The notes: generated by a model not told the origin, from the letters alone. Positions 44,449-52,997 are shown, counted from the stretch's first letter. The stretch is 64,000 bases of DNA from G963675935 sp963803125 (GCA_963803125.1 CAWDLR010000003.1:2542001-2606000), one strand, 5' to 3'. Numbers and translations are program-made.

Positions 44449-46062
44449 TCACGGGCTGTTTGTCGCGGCCTCGCGGGCGGCGGTCTCGACCGGAAAGCCG
44501 GTCGGCAGACGGCTCATATCTTTCCAGAATAATACCTTGGTGGGCGATTTGCTAGCATCAAGGATGACTTCCAGCCGCGCCGTCGGCCCACCCCCCTCGA
44601 AACTGCCCAGGATTTGGGCCCGATAGACCTTCCCCCCCGCCGTAATGACGGGCAATATCTTCTTCATCGTCGCCAGCGGGATAATCCCCTCGCATAGGGG
44701 CCATGTCTCGTACTTGTGGTCGTCCGAGTCGTTCTTCGGGTCCTCGATCCGCTTGGAGATGATACTGTCGGCCATGTCGCTGGTCATGTTCGGAATGCAG
44801 AGCAGGACCGCCCGCGGGGCCTGGTTGATGTTGATCCGGCCTTTGATCGTCTCCTCGGTGCTGGTGGTGGCGTTCTCCATCAACTTCGGCAGGTCGCTCG
44901 ACATCGAACCTTCGGTGAAGGGCGACTTCACAGTGATAGGACGCGGCGTCTGCTGATGGCCTTGTGTTCCGGTCCCGGCCGCCGGCGTATAGGTCGCGGT
45001 GGCACCGACCAGATCCAACACGGTCGTCAACTGGACGGTGGCCTTTAGCGTCGAAACGTCGACGTGGTCCGCTACGGTGCTCACGGCGACTGCGCTTGGC
45101 GGAGGCTGGCCGTTTGCGCTGTCCGGCGCCGGCTTGCCGCCGCTGCGATACAAGACGATGAACATGGCAGAGTTCTCGTCGAGCGCTTTCGCCAAGTCGT
45201 CGTGGAGTTTTTGCAGATCGGTACCGTTGAGATTGATTTTCTGGGTGCCGTCGGACTTGAGCGTCGATTCGGCGCTGTAGATCGTGAGGTAGGCGGCCCA
45301 GCCGTGGTCCATCGAGCCGTCGGAGTTGTCGACTTGGGCCATGGGATCGCCGGAGGCGGGATCGACCAGGCCCATCGGAACCGCATCCAGCCCGTATAAC
45401 AACTGCGGCGTGACCCCGCGCACCAGCAAGAGCTCGTCGATCGACTGGAGCGAGCCGTTTCGCGGGGCATATGGGGGCGTGAGCGAATTGTAGTAAGACG
45501 ATTCCGCCCCGTTGTCGCGCGGCGTGTCGTCGGTGTCGAGCCAATCGAGAATCGCGTCGGCGATCTCGTCGGTCATGCTCGGCAACTGCATCAGCGTCGC
45601 CTTGGCAACGGGATTGGGATTCGAACTTGAACTGGCGCTGCCCGCGATCGTGACCAATTTATCCATTTCCAGCAGGGTGTTGAGATTGATCCGCATCGAT
45701 TCGTCTTGCAGGCCGTAGCGGACGCCGCTGATGCGGTTGTTTTCGTACGTGGGGGCGATGACGGAGAAGTAGCCGCACAACTGCGGCGTGGGGTCGGGGG
45801 CGGCCACGGTGTGCCCAAAACGCTGGGAATTGTCATAGATGCCGCCGGCGTCGGTCTGGTCGTCGGCAGTGCGGTCGAGGAACTGGCGGGCCACCTCGGC
45901 GCCCGATTGGGCGAAGGCGCGTGCCCGGGCCTGCCGGGCAGCGGTCTCGACGGCCTTCCGTTCGTTGAGCATCAACTCGCAAAACGTCATGCTGGCCAGC
46001 GCCAGCAAGGCGACGACCACCAGCACCAACAACAGGATGACGCCGCGTCGGTTGGTTTTCAT
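44449..46062 (-). CDS. gspK: Type II secretion minor pseudopilin GspK
   Basis: 537 residues, longer than the usual 300-350. The N-terminus 'MKTNRRGVILLLVLVVVALL' is a prepilin signal with cleavage after Gly7, and it lacks Glu+5 as GspK often does. The body contains helix-hairpin-helix-like stretches (RININQAPRAVLLCIPNMTS, ADAILDWLDTDDTPRDNGAE) known in this family. It caps the pseudopilus tip with GspI and GspJ. It starts 27 bases after gspJ. Confidence 0.9.
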   Translation of the reverse strand: MKTNRRGVILLLVLVVVALLALASMTFCELMLNERKAVETAARQARARAFAQSGAEVARQFLDRTADDQTDAGGIYDNSQRFGHTVAAPDPTPQLCGYFSVIAPTYENNRISGVRYGLQDESMRINLNTLLEMDKLVTIAGSASSSSNPNPVAKATLMQLPSMTDEIADAILDWLDTDDTPRDNGAESSYYNSLTPPYAPRNGSLQSIDELLLVRGVTPQLLYGLDAVPMGLVDPASGDPMAQVDNSDGSMDHGWAAYLTIYSAESTLKSDGTQKINLNGTDLQKLHDDLAKALDENSAMFIVLYRSGGKPAPDSANGQPPPSAVAVSTVADHVDVSTLKATVQLTTVLDLVGATATYTPAAGTGTQGHQQTPRPITVKSPFTEGSMSSDLPKLMENATTSTEETIKGRININQAPRAVLLCIPNMTSDMADSIISKRIEDPKNDSDDHKYETWPLCEGIIPLATMKKILPVITAGGKVYRAQILGSFEGGGPTARLEVILDASKSPTKVLFWKDMSRLPTGFPVETAAREAATNSP

Positions 46063-46089
46063 AGCCCTTGCATCTGCTGCGCGAATGTG

Positions 46090-47778
46090 CTATTTGCCTT
46101 TGCCCGAAGTGCCGCCGCCGGCTTTGCCACCGCCGCTGCCCCCGCCTTTGCCTCCGGTGCCGCTACCAGTCCCGCCTCCTCCGGTGGTTCCGCCCTTGCC
46201 TCCTCCGGCGGTTCCTCCCTTGCCTCCTCCGGCGGTTCCTCCCTTGCCTCCTCCGGCGGTTCCACCCTTGCCTCCTCCGCCACCGCCTGTACCGCCTCCG
46301 CTGTTACGGCTGCCGCCGGTAGGCGACGTTGTCGTGCCGGCGCCGGAGGTGGTGCCGCCGGCGGTGCTGCCGCCCAAAGCCGGGCTGCCTTGGGCGTTTG
46401 GCAGATCGACAAGCATGTCGTAGACGGTGAACGAAGCGGCGCCGCCGGCCGCGGCCGTGGGGGTGGCCGGTCTCGGCGATGCCCGCTGGATCGTGATCGC
46501 CACTCGGATCGCGCTAGGCAATCCGCCTTCGGTATTGGAATCCCATTGTTCATAGGTGGTCGAGCCGGCGTAGTAGGTGAATTGCAGATTGGCGACCTCC
46601 GGGGCCATTTTGGCGATGCCTTGAGTCAAGAGATCCGACTGCCCTTGTTGCATCGCGGCGACGTAGGCCGTTCGATCGATCTCGCGGCGATACAATCCGG
46701 TCCCCGTCGAGCTGTCGCCGCGTTGCAGCGGCGTAGCCGTGCCCGGATCGCCGAGACTATAGGTCACCGTCTTCACGTCGCTAAGCGCCATGTAGTCTGC
46801 CGGGTCGCCATTGACCGGCATTGCCATGCCAATCGGCCGCACGCGGCGGGTCGTGTCCATTTGCAGGCACTGGGCCGTGCCGGAGATTCCGCTGGGAATC
46901 AAGTTGCCGGAATCGGACGAATCGGACCCTGTCGAGGTCCCGCTCGCCGTCGAAGCTGCCGCCGTCGTCGAAGTCGCCGCCGTGGACCCGGCGGACGTTC
47001 CCCCCATCGTCAAGGTGCCGTTCGCCTGGGAGTAGGGGACGGAGTTGCGGAGATCCTCGGCGATGTGTTGCAGCAGCGTCCGCGCCAGTTGGGCCTCTTC
47101 GACCTGCCCGCGACTCTTGTCGGCCACGCCAAGATGGATGTGCATGGCCATGCCGATCAGGCCAAGAATGACCGTGGTTAGCGCCAGGGCGAGAATCACC
47201 TCCAGGAGCGTGTAGGCCGAGTGCTTGCGGCACCCCCCCTCTCCGCCGATCGTGCGGCCCTTTTCACTAGCCCAGGCGTTGTCGTCTGCGGCAAACACGC
47301 GGCCCTTTTCACTAGCCCAGGCGTTTACGCCTGGGAAGCGAGGGCCTCTGCCAATGTTCTCACTTTTCTCTTCAGCCCCCTTCAGGGGGTGGCGATCGGC
47401 TGGTTGGTGAATCGTGGCGCGAGAGCGGCTCGGTTGCGTCCCCTGAAGGGGACTGGAAAGAAAAAGGGAATAATTCCCGGCCTCCTCTTCCCCAGGCGTA
47501 AACGCCTGGGCTAGTGAAAAGGGACGCCCGCACAAGTGACGCGAAGACACTGTACCCCGGCAACGCCGCAATCGTGAAAACGCACGATTCGCCGCCTCCT
47601 TTTCCCCAGGCGTAAACGCCTGGGCTAGTGAAAAGGGACGCCCGCACAAGTGACGCGAAGACACTGTACCCCGGCAACGCCGCAATCGTGAAAACGCACG
47701 ATTCGCCGCCCCTTCTTCCCCAGGCGTAAACGCCTGGGCTGGTGAAAAGGCACGTCTGGATCGGTTGCGGCGTTTCAT
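46090..47778 (-). CDS. gspJ: Minor pseudopilin GspJ with a 188-residue repeat-encoded leader
   Basis: The ATG at 47778 overlaps the gspI stop as ATGA, so this is the coupled start. The prepilin motif 'SAYTLLEVILALALTTVILG' comes only at about residue 187. Everything before it is translated from palindromic repeats, including a 38-residue unit repeated in tandem (114 bp). The residue before the cut would be Ala instead of Gly. The mature part fits GspJ (about residues 189-470). It then ends in a Ser/Gly/Lys-rich tail with 'KGGTAGGG' repeats. Translation could alternatively restart inside the leader. Confidence 0.85.
   Translation of the reverse strand: MKRRNRSRRAFSPAQAFTPGEEGAANRAFSRLRRCRGTVSSRHLCGRPFSLAQAFTPGEKEAANRAFSRLRRCRGTVSSRHLCGRPFSLAQAFTPGEEEAGNYSLFLSSPLQGTQPSRSRATIHQPADRHPLKGAEEKSENIGRGPRFPGVNAWASEKGRVFAADDNAWASEKGRTIGGEGGCRKHSAYTLLEVILALALTTVILGLIGMAMHIHLGVADKSRGQVEEAQLARTLLQHIAEDLRNSVPYSQANGTLTMGGTSAGSTAATSTTAAASTASGTSTGSDSSDSGNLIPSGISGTAQCLQMDTTRRVRPIGMAMPVNGDPADYMALSDVKTVTYSLGDPGTATPLQRGDSSTGTGLYRREIDRTAYVAAMQQGQSDLLTQGIAKMAPEVANLQFTYYAGSTTYEQWDSNTEGGLPSAIRVAITIQRASPRPATPTAAAGGAASFTVYDMLVDLPNAQGSPALGGSTAGGTTSGAGTTTSPTGGSRNSGGGTGGGGGGKGGTAGGGKGGTAGGGKGGTAGGGKGGTTGGGGTGSGTGGKGGGSGGGKAGGGTSGKGK
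46177..46272 (-). repeat. 24-bp tandem repeat in the gspJ 3' end
   Basis: Four copies of a 24-bp unit, three of them identical, encode KGGTAGGG octapeptides in the C-terminal tail of GspJ. It is in frame and divisible by three. Confidence 0.9.
47259..47755. repeat. Array of palindromic elements inside the gspJ leader
   Basis: Multiple copies of the ACTAGCCCAGGCGTTTACGC palindrome. Copies starting at 47491, 47605 and 47719 are spaced exactly 114 bases apart, with nearly identical sequence between them. The whole array is open in the gspJ frame. Confidence 0.92.
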
Positions 47779-48254
47779 TGTCCGGAGGCCCCTGACGATG
47801 AGGAATTGCCACCTGATCCGCTGCTGCTGTTGTTGCTGCTGCCGCTTTCACTGGAAGACGTATAGTTGGGGTCGGGAATCCAGCGGACCAGCGAGAAACT
47901 GACGGGGTGTTGTGCCGCCGGGAGATTGCGGGTTACGGTGACGCAGACGGCGATCAAACCGTCTTCATCAGTCGTTTGCGTGTCGATGGAGAAGAGCCAG
48001 CCCGGCACGCTGGGGTCGAGCGAAGCGGTCATCGTCGAATCGAAGGGCGTGGCGCTGACCTGCTCGGCCGGGGTGATGCCGATGGTCACTTCGGCCATCT
48101 TGCTTTCGCAGAGGAGTTGGGCGTGGGCCAGATCGCGGGCGATCTGGGCATTTCGCAGCGCCAGGCGGCCAGATTCTCCCAGCACGGCGATCGAACCGGC
48201 CAGCACGGCCAGGGCGAGAATCACTTCCAGCAGAGAGAAACCGCCCTTTCGCAT
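47775..48254 (-). CDS. gspI: Type II secretion minor pseudopilin GspI
   Basis: 159 residues. 'MRKGGFSLLEVILALAVLAG' is an ideal short prepilin leader with Gly before the cut and Glu+5. The next part, 'ALRNAQIARDLAHAQLLCES', fits GspI. The C-terminus is a Ser/Gly-rich low-complexity tail of about 30 residues. It lies 6 bases after gspH and overlaps gspJ by four bases. With GspJ and GspK it should form the pseudopilus tip. Confidence 0.92.
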   Translation of the reverse strand: MRKGGFSLLEVILALAVLAGSIAVLGESGRLALRNAQIARDLAHAQLLCESKMAEVTIGITPAEQVSATPFDSTMTASLDPSVPGWLFSIDTQTTDEDGLIAVCVTVTRNLPAAQHPVSFSLVRWIPDPNYTSSSESGSSNNSSSGSGGNSSSSGASGQ

Positions 48255-48260
48255 TGGCCG

Positions 48261-49103
48261 CTACTCCAAGGTCGAGCCCGCGTCGGCAACCGTCGCCGTG
48301 GCCGTGCTCCCTCGCAGCATAACGCGCAACGCGTAGCTCTGGTTGCAACTTAAGATCAACTGAACGTCCGAGGCGGTCCCGTCCGGGTAGAAGAAGATCG
48401 GCTCGGACCAGCCGGCGGCCGGCTGATTTTGCGCGGAGGCCGCCGAAGGCGCTGTGGTCGTGTTCTCGGCAGGCTGCTGGCCGAGGAACTTGACCCCCGT
48501 CGGCAGCGTCTTGTTCTCGACGGGTGCAGCGGCATCGGCGGGGGAGGGCGTGTTGCCGCCGGTCGAACTCGCCGACGCTGGCGCGCCGGTGGCGGTGTTT
48601 GCCTCCGGTCCGCGATCCGGCTCGCTGTAGTAATGATCGCCGCCCACCTCGTAGCGAAAGGCGTAGGTGCGGCCGGAGCGCATCGCCTCGGTGCGGGCCT
48701 GACACCACTCGGTGCGGACTTCGTCGGCCGCCGAGTGCAGACGACGGTAGGCCAACGGCTTTTCCAGCGCCGGCCAGACCAGCGCCGCCACGATCACCAC
48801 AATTGCCACTACCAGCAGAACCTCGACCAAGGTGAATCCGTCGCTTGCCTCTGGTTCCCACGCTCTGCGTGGGAACCGCCCGCCCTTGCCACGTCTTCCT
48901 GGTTCCCACGCTCTGCGAGGGAACCGGCTCCCGTCGTCACCCGCCCAGGCCGTTCCCACGCGGAGCGTGGGAACGAGGAAAGCGCGGAGCGCGGGAACGA
49001 GGAGAGCGCGGAGCGTGGGAACGAGGAAAGCGCGGAGCGCGGGAACGAGGAGAGCGCGGAGCGAGGAAACCAAGAAGGATGTCCATCCATGACGATATCT
49101 CAC
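48261..49103 (-). CDS. gspH: Minor pseudopilin GspH with an 89-residue repeat-encoded leader
   Basis: A GTG at 49103 overlaps the gspG stop as GTGA. From there the frame is open through repeat DNA, giving 'LVPALRAF LVPTLRAL' octapeptides and 'RFPRRAWEP' units, before the prepilin motif 'DGFTLVEVLLVVAIVVIVAA' at about residue 88. The mature part (about 190 residues) has the GspH/FimT-type order with 'AADEVRTEWCQARTEAMRSG' and a later beta-rich region. A normal leader would be 6-20 residues. No ATG lies between the repeat and the motif, so a restart would need a rare codon. Confidence 0.85.
   Translation of the reverse strand: MRYRHGWTSFLVSSLRALLVPALRAFLVPTLRALLVPALRAFLVPTLRVGTAWAGDDGSRFPRRAWEPGRRGKGGRFPRRAWEPEASDGFTLVEVLLVVAIVVIVAALVWPALEKPLAYRRLHSAADEVRTEWCQARTEAMRSGRTYAFRYEVGGDHYYSEPDRGPEANTATGAPASASSTGGNTPSPADAAAPVENKTLPTGVKFLGQQPAENTTTAPSAASAQNQPAAGWSEPIFFYPDGTASDVQLILSCNQSYALRVMLRGSTATATVADAGSTLE
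48853..49068. repeat. GTTCCCACGC palindromes and 24-bp tandem array in the gspH leader
   Basis: Two hairpins of the GGTTCCCACGCTCTGCGTGG type (48853-48934) are followed by four copies of a 24-bp unit (CGGAGCGTGGGAACGAGGAA...) at 48961-49056. The copies alternate between two variants, forming a 48-bp higher-order unit. All are in frame with gspH. Confidence 0.92.
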
Positions 49104-49537
49104 CGCGCTGCCTCCTCATTCCAGTTTCCAATATCATCCGGCGTGCCGTTGACACGGTCGGGGCCAAAAGACCAGACGTCGAAGCTGTCTGGGTTATGCT
49201 GCCCGGGACACTGGTACTGATACGGATTGCCCCAGGGATCGGGCGGAATATCACTGTCCAGGTACGGTCCCGCCCATTTGGTCGGGTCGGGAAGATCTTG
49301 GGGGCAGCTTCGCAGCGCCTGAAGGCTTGTGGGGAAGGAATTGACGGTTCCTTCGTAGGTCTGTATGGCGCTCTTTAGCAGCAGAACCTGCGCCTTCGCC
49401 GCTGCTTTGTTCGTTCTGGCGCGGACGCCCGAGTACGTCCCGACCGCGAACGAAGCCAGGATGACCAGAATCGTCATGACCAACAATACTTCCATCAGGG
49501 TGAAACCACCCTTTTGCCGCGGGGGCGATCGCATCAT
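49100..49537 (-). CDS. gspG: Major pseudopilin GspG
   Basis: 145 residues from the ATG at 49537, with AGGAG upstream. The prepilin motif 'KGGFTLMEVLLVMTILVILA' has Gly at -1 and Glu+5. The C-terminal part 'LDSDIPPDPWGNPYQYQCPG' and 'DSFDVWSFGPD' is diagnostic for GspG and contains calcium-site residues. It is the first gene of the minus-strand operon gspG-H-I-J-K-L-M and makes the pseudopilus shaft. Confidence 0.95.
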   Translation of the reverse strand: MMRSPPRQKGGFTLMEVLLVMTILVILASFAVGTYSGVRARTNKAAAKAQVLLLKSAIQTYEGTVNSFPTSLQALRSCPQDLPDPTKWAGPYLDSDIPPDPWGNPYQYQCPGQHNPDSFDVWSFGPDRVNGTPDDIGNWNEEAAR

Positions 49538-49641
49538 GTCCAACTCCTCTTCTGTCGGGGGATAGCGACCACTATCATACTGCGGCCGGCGTGAATTATC
49601 AAGCGCATGCCAGCACCGGCCATGGCCGATCAGTTTTCGCT

Positions 49642-49722
49642 GTAGGAGGCGACTCCTGTCGCCGATTTGCCGCGGTTTCGGCCGGGCGGCACTCCAAATC
49701 GGCGACAGGAGTCGCCTCCTAC
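49642..49722. repeat. Palindromic element, GTAGGAGGCG family
   Basis: Fourth copy, with near-perfect arms (GTAGGAGGCGACTCCTGTCG and inverse). It lies upstream of the gspG operon, between it and the divergent XylR-type gene, where promoters are expected. Confidence 0.9.
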
Positions 49723-49805
49723 AATCCCCAAACTGAACAACTGAGCGGCCCTGCAGCGCCGGCCACAGAGCGCCATCCTCATGATTTAACCCCGCCCAGG
49801 GGAGA

Positions 49806-49834
49806 TTGGGTCGCAAATACGCAAATGTTATAAT
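49806..49834 (+). promoter_or_regulatory. Candidate promoter of the XylR-type gene
   Basis: TATAAT (49829-49834) is preceded by TTGGGT (49806-49811) with a 17-base spacer. The -10 is perfect and the -35 weak, as might suit an activated or repressed promoter. Confidence 0.4.
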
Positions 49835-50008
49835 AGACGGTCATAATACCTGTTTCGTTCCGCCTGAAAGAAGATTGGAAGCCTGGCAACCGGGGGATAT
49901 GCTGTAGCATTCCGGTGTAGAACATCGCTTTGCACCCCCGAGCCCGCCCAATTACGCTGGTAGATGGCTCTCGTGCGACCGAAATCTTCGGTCTCTTGCT
50001 GTCCGCCC

Positions 50009-51205
50009 ATGAGTGAAACGCCGCGCGTCGTCCTAATGGTGATTCCATCCTCCGCCTACGATCGTGGGCTGCTGGAGGGGATCACCTCCTATGCGCAGAT
50101 TCATGGGCCCTGGGTTTTCTTGCTCTCCGGCGATCATCCCGACCTGCCGATCCCCGCTTCCGACAGCCTTAGCGGAGACCTCTCGGAAGAGGAGCATCGG
50201 AGCAGCGGCAAGGTGGCTGCCGCCACCCCCAGTTTTGAGCGGCTAAACGCGACGGGGCTCATTGGCAGGATATCAAATCCGTTGACGGCGAAGCGACTGC
50301 TCTCGGCAGGATTGCCGGCGGTCGCCAGCTTCGCCTTGGCAAACGCCGACATCGAACGCCTGCTGCTCCGCTCGAAGGCATCGGAAATCGTCGCCGACGC
50401 GGCGCGGACGGGGCAATTCGCCGCCGAACATTTTCTCGATCGTGGGTTCTGGAACTACGCCTTCTGCGGTTACGAAGGTCGCGCCTGGGTCGAGCGTCGC
50501 CTGGAGGGATTTGCCGAGCGGCGGCTGGTCTGGAAGCAGGAGGTGCCGCGGGTCGTGGCCTGGCTGAAATCGCTGCCGCGCCCCGTGGCGGTGATGGCCT
50601 GCAACGATAAGCGCGGGCGACAGGTCATCGAGGCCTGCCTGCTCGCCGGGCTGAAGGTGCCGGAGGAGGTGGCGGTCGTCGGCGTCGACAACGATCACCT
50701 CTTCGGCAATCTCTCCAACCCGCCACTGTCGAGCGTCGCCCTGAACCTGAGCAAGGCAGGTTACCAGGCCGCCGAACTGCTCGATCAGTTGATGCGCGGC
50801 GCCGTGCGAAAGCCGCGGCAAATCGTGATCGAGCCGCTCTGGGTCGTGCCGCGCCGCTCCTCCGACGTGATCGCCGTCGACGATCCTCATCTGGCGATCG
50901 CCCTGCACTTCATCCGCGAACATGCCAAGGAAACCATCGGCGTGGACGACGTGGTTGAACAGGCGGGAATCTCGCGCCGCGGTCTGGAGATTCGCTTCCA
51001 CAACGTCTTGCGGCGCTCGATCCGCGGCGAAATCCAGCGGGTGCGGCTCGCGCAAGTCAGACAATTGCTGACGGAAACAAACCTCTCGGTCGATCGAATC
51101 GCCCAGCTTACCAGCTTTTGCAGCGTCTCGCACCTCGGCGGCGTCTTTCGCCATGAATTCGGGGCGACGCCCGCTCAGTTTCGCCGTCGTACCCGCGCCT
51201 TCTGA
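50009..51205 (+). CDS. XylR-type regulator (periplasmic-binding plus AraC domain)
   Basis: 398 residues from the ATG at 50009 (49964 is possible). A LacI-like sugar-binding domain (about 5-285) has 'VVLMVIPSSAYDRGLLEGIT', 'RPVAVMACNDKRGRQVIEAC' and 'VPEEVAVVGVDNDHLFGNLS'. It is followed by an AraC DNA-binding domain (about 290-398, with 'IGVDDVVEQAGISRRGLEIR' and 'QLTSFCSVSHLGGVFRHEFG'). Members sense a sugar and activate catabolic genes. Around residues 172-190 the domain appears about 25-30 residues shorter than usual. Likely targets are the PEP-CTERM glycosidase cluster. Confidence 0.88.
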   Translation: MSETPRVVLMVIPSSAYDRGLLEGITSYAQIHGPWVFLLSGDHPDLPIPASDSLSGDLSEEEHRSSGKVAAATPSFERLNATGLIGRISNPLTAKRLLSAGLPAVASFALANADIERLLLRSKASEIVADAARTGQFAAEHFLDRGFWNYAFCGYEGRAWVERRLEGFAERRLVWKQEVPRVVAWLKSLPRPVAVMACNDKRGRQVIEACLLAGLKVPEEVAVVGVDNDHLFGNLSNPPLSSVALNLSKAGYQAAELLDQLMRGAVRKPRQIVIEPLWVVPRRSSDVIAVDDPHLAIALHFIREHAKETIGVDDVVEQAGISRRGLEIRFHNVLRRSIRGEIQRVRLAQVRQLLTETNLSVDRIAQLTSFCSVSHLGGVFRHEFGATPAQFRRRTRAF

Positions 51206-51249
51206 GGAGCACGCGCCAAAACGCCATTCTCGCCACGCCGAGAATGCGG

Positions 51250-51960
51250 CTATTCTCCGGCGAACATGGCGGCTTCGGCCGACTGGGCGGCGCGATCGAC
51301 GTGCCGTGCCATCGCCCGGGCAGTGGCGGCGGCGTTGCCGGCAAGCATGGCGTTGACGATCGCGGCGTGTTCCTTGACCGCTTCGTTGGCGGCCCGGCGG
51401 CGGTTGCCTACCACGTCGCGCAGGACTTGCATCAGGCTGTCGTAGCGGCGGATGTCCTCGATCAGGCGGGTGTTGCCGCAACTGTTGCAGATCATCGCGT
51501 GCAGCCTGCGATCGGCGAGCATCTCCCGCTCCAGCCACTTGCCGCCGCGGGTTTGGCCGGTCAGGCCCCGCAGCTCGTCTCGCAGCTCGACGAGTTGCCG
51601 TCGATCGACGCGGCGACACGCCAGCCGCGCCGCCTCGGTTTCCAGAATCCGCCGCAGGTGAAAGATCTCGCGAAGCTGCTCCGGCCCGAAGGGCTTGACG
51701 ATCGCCCCGCGGTTGTGCACGAAATGGACCACGCCGTTGGCTTCCAGTTCCAGCAGGGCTTCTCGCACCGGCGTGGAACTGAGCTGGAAGCGATCGGCGA
51801 GATTCTGGATGATCAGCCGCGCGCCGGCGGGCAATTTGCCCTGGAAGATGTCGGCCAGCAGCCGTTTCGCCAGTTCGTGCCGCAGCGCGCCGTGCGCGAG
51901 GGACTGCCCATCTCCATGCGCCTCGATCGATCGCGGCGGCGGCGTTTGCTTCCTTAACAT
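51250..51960 (-). CDS. GntR-family regulator, FCD subtype
   Basis: 236 residues from the ATG at 51960. The N-terminal winged helix contains 'NLADRFQLSSTPVREALLEL' and 'VVHFVHNRGAIVKPF'. The FCD domain (about 90-225) contains 'IFHLRRILETEAARLACRRV' and 'HAMICNSCGNTRLIEDIRRY'. It is convergent with the XylR-type gene and divergent from the PEP-CTERM lectin-like gene. Palindromic TGTACAT-type sites occur upstream of its own start, before the lectin gene, and at the SDR operon 34 kb away. It is probably an autorepressor that responds to a sugar acid. Confidence 0.9.
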   Translation of the reverse strand: MLRKQTPPPRSIEAHGDGQSLAHGALRHELAKRLLADIFQGKLPAGARLIIQNLADRFQLSSTPVREALLELEANGVVHFVHNRGAIVKPFGPEQLREIFHLRRILETEAARLACRRVDRRQLVELRDELRGLTGQTRGGKWLEREMLADRRLHAMICNSCGNTRLIEDIRRYDSLMQVLRDVVGNRRRAANEAVKEHAAIVNAMLAGNAAATARAMARHVDRAAQSAEAAMFAGE

Positions 51961-52013
51961 GACGGAACCGTCTCCAGGACCAGCGTCCCCAAGGGAATTG
52001 TAGCATTGCACGC

Positions 52014-52108
52014 TGCATGATGTACAGGTCGTGGGGTGCGCAAAAATGATGTTCTTTTGCGCAAACAATGCTATCCGATGGTTTTCCGCGGCATTATACA
52101 TAATGTAC
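52014..52108. promoter_or_regulatory. Two candidate GntR operators in the divergent promoter region
   Basis: TGCATGATGTACA (52014-52026) lies 54 bases before the GntR start, and ATACATAATGTAC (52096-52108, with the palindrome TACATAATGTA) lies 74 bases before the lectin gene. Both match TGTACATAATGCA at 17564-17576. Confidence 0.45.
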
Positions 52109-52181
52109 GGTTTATGCCTTGTATGAGAAAGGCGCCGTCGCGCTGCTCTCTTTCACCATTTCACATGCGGAGGAACGACCT

Positions 52182-52997
52182 ATGAAACGCTACTTGCTCA
52201 CCGCGTTGCTGGCGGCCGCGGCAACGCTCGCCGCCGGCAGTTTGGCCCGCGGCAACATCGTCGTCGGCGGCTACTACCACCTCGGTGAAAGCGATCCCGG
52301 CGCCGCCGACGGCCTGCTGGGAGATGCTTCGTCCTTGGATTCCAGCGGAAATGGCAACAATCTGACGTACTGGCAAGGCCATCAGACGTACTCGTCGAGC
52401 GTGGCTGCTTCCGCCGCTTCTGCAACCGGCAGCCACCTGTCGATGAGCTTTGCAGGGGACGGATTCTACTTGCATACCGGCAGTGCACTGACGGTCAACA
52501 CCGACAACTTCGGCATCGAAGGCTGGTTCAAGGTGAACGACCTGTCGCAACAGGGGCTGGCCGACAATGGAGACGCATTCGACGGCGGATTCGGACTGTA
52601 TATTCTTGGCGGACACATCCAAGGCCTTTATAACCAAGTGGCTCTGTTTGACACCGGCATCACTCCTACGGTGGGCCAGTGGTTCTACGTGGCGATGGTC
52701 AGAGACGCCGGCGACACAAAGATGTATGTCAACAGCACTACACCCATCGATTTCGGCAGCACTTACGCCCCTCGTTCCCCTGATCCGCAGTTTTCGCTCG
52801 GCGTCGCCGGGTATGATTTTCTGCACGGCTCGGCCGACGAGGTCCGCGTGTTCGCCTTTGGTTCGCAATTCGGATACAACTTCAATGCGAACACCGATCT
52901 GTTGATCGGACAATCAGTTCCGGAGCCATCGACATTGACGCTGCTGACCGTGACCTTGTTCGGTCTTGCGGCTTGTGCGTGGCGCAAACGAAAGTAG
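52182..52997 (+). CDS. PEP-CTERM protein with concanavalin A-like lectin fold
   Basis: 271 residues from the ATG at 52182 (GGAGGA upstream), with a signal peptide (LTALLAAAATLAAGSLARG). The body looks like a LamG/concanavalin-type beta-sandwich (YHLGESDPGAADGLLGDASS, NFGIEGWFKVNDLSQQG and QWFYVAMVRDAGDTKMYVNS). The C-terminus is the PEP-CTERM sorting tail: 'VPEPSTLTLLTVTLFGLAAC' then 'AWRKRK'. It should be exported and processed by an exosortase not present here. Pairing with the downstream glycosidase suggests carbohydrate binding. Confidence 0.88.
   Translation: MKRYLLTALLAAAATLAAGSLARGNIVVGGYYHLGESDPGAADGLLGDASSLDSSGNGNNLTYWQGHQTYSSSVAASAASATGSHLSMSFAGDGFYLHTGSALTVNTDNFGIEGWFKVNDLSQQGLADNGDAFDGGFGLYILGGHIQGLYNQVALFDTGITPTVGQWFYVAMVRDAGDTKMYVNSTTPIDFGSTYAPRSPDPQFSLGVAGYDFLHGSADEVRVFAFGSQFGYNFNANTDLLIGQSVPEPSTLTLLTVTLFGLAACAWRKRK

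Noticed and set aside
48961..49068. CRISPR array in the gspH leader
   Set aside because: 24-bp units without unique spacers; they are coding tandem repeats.
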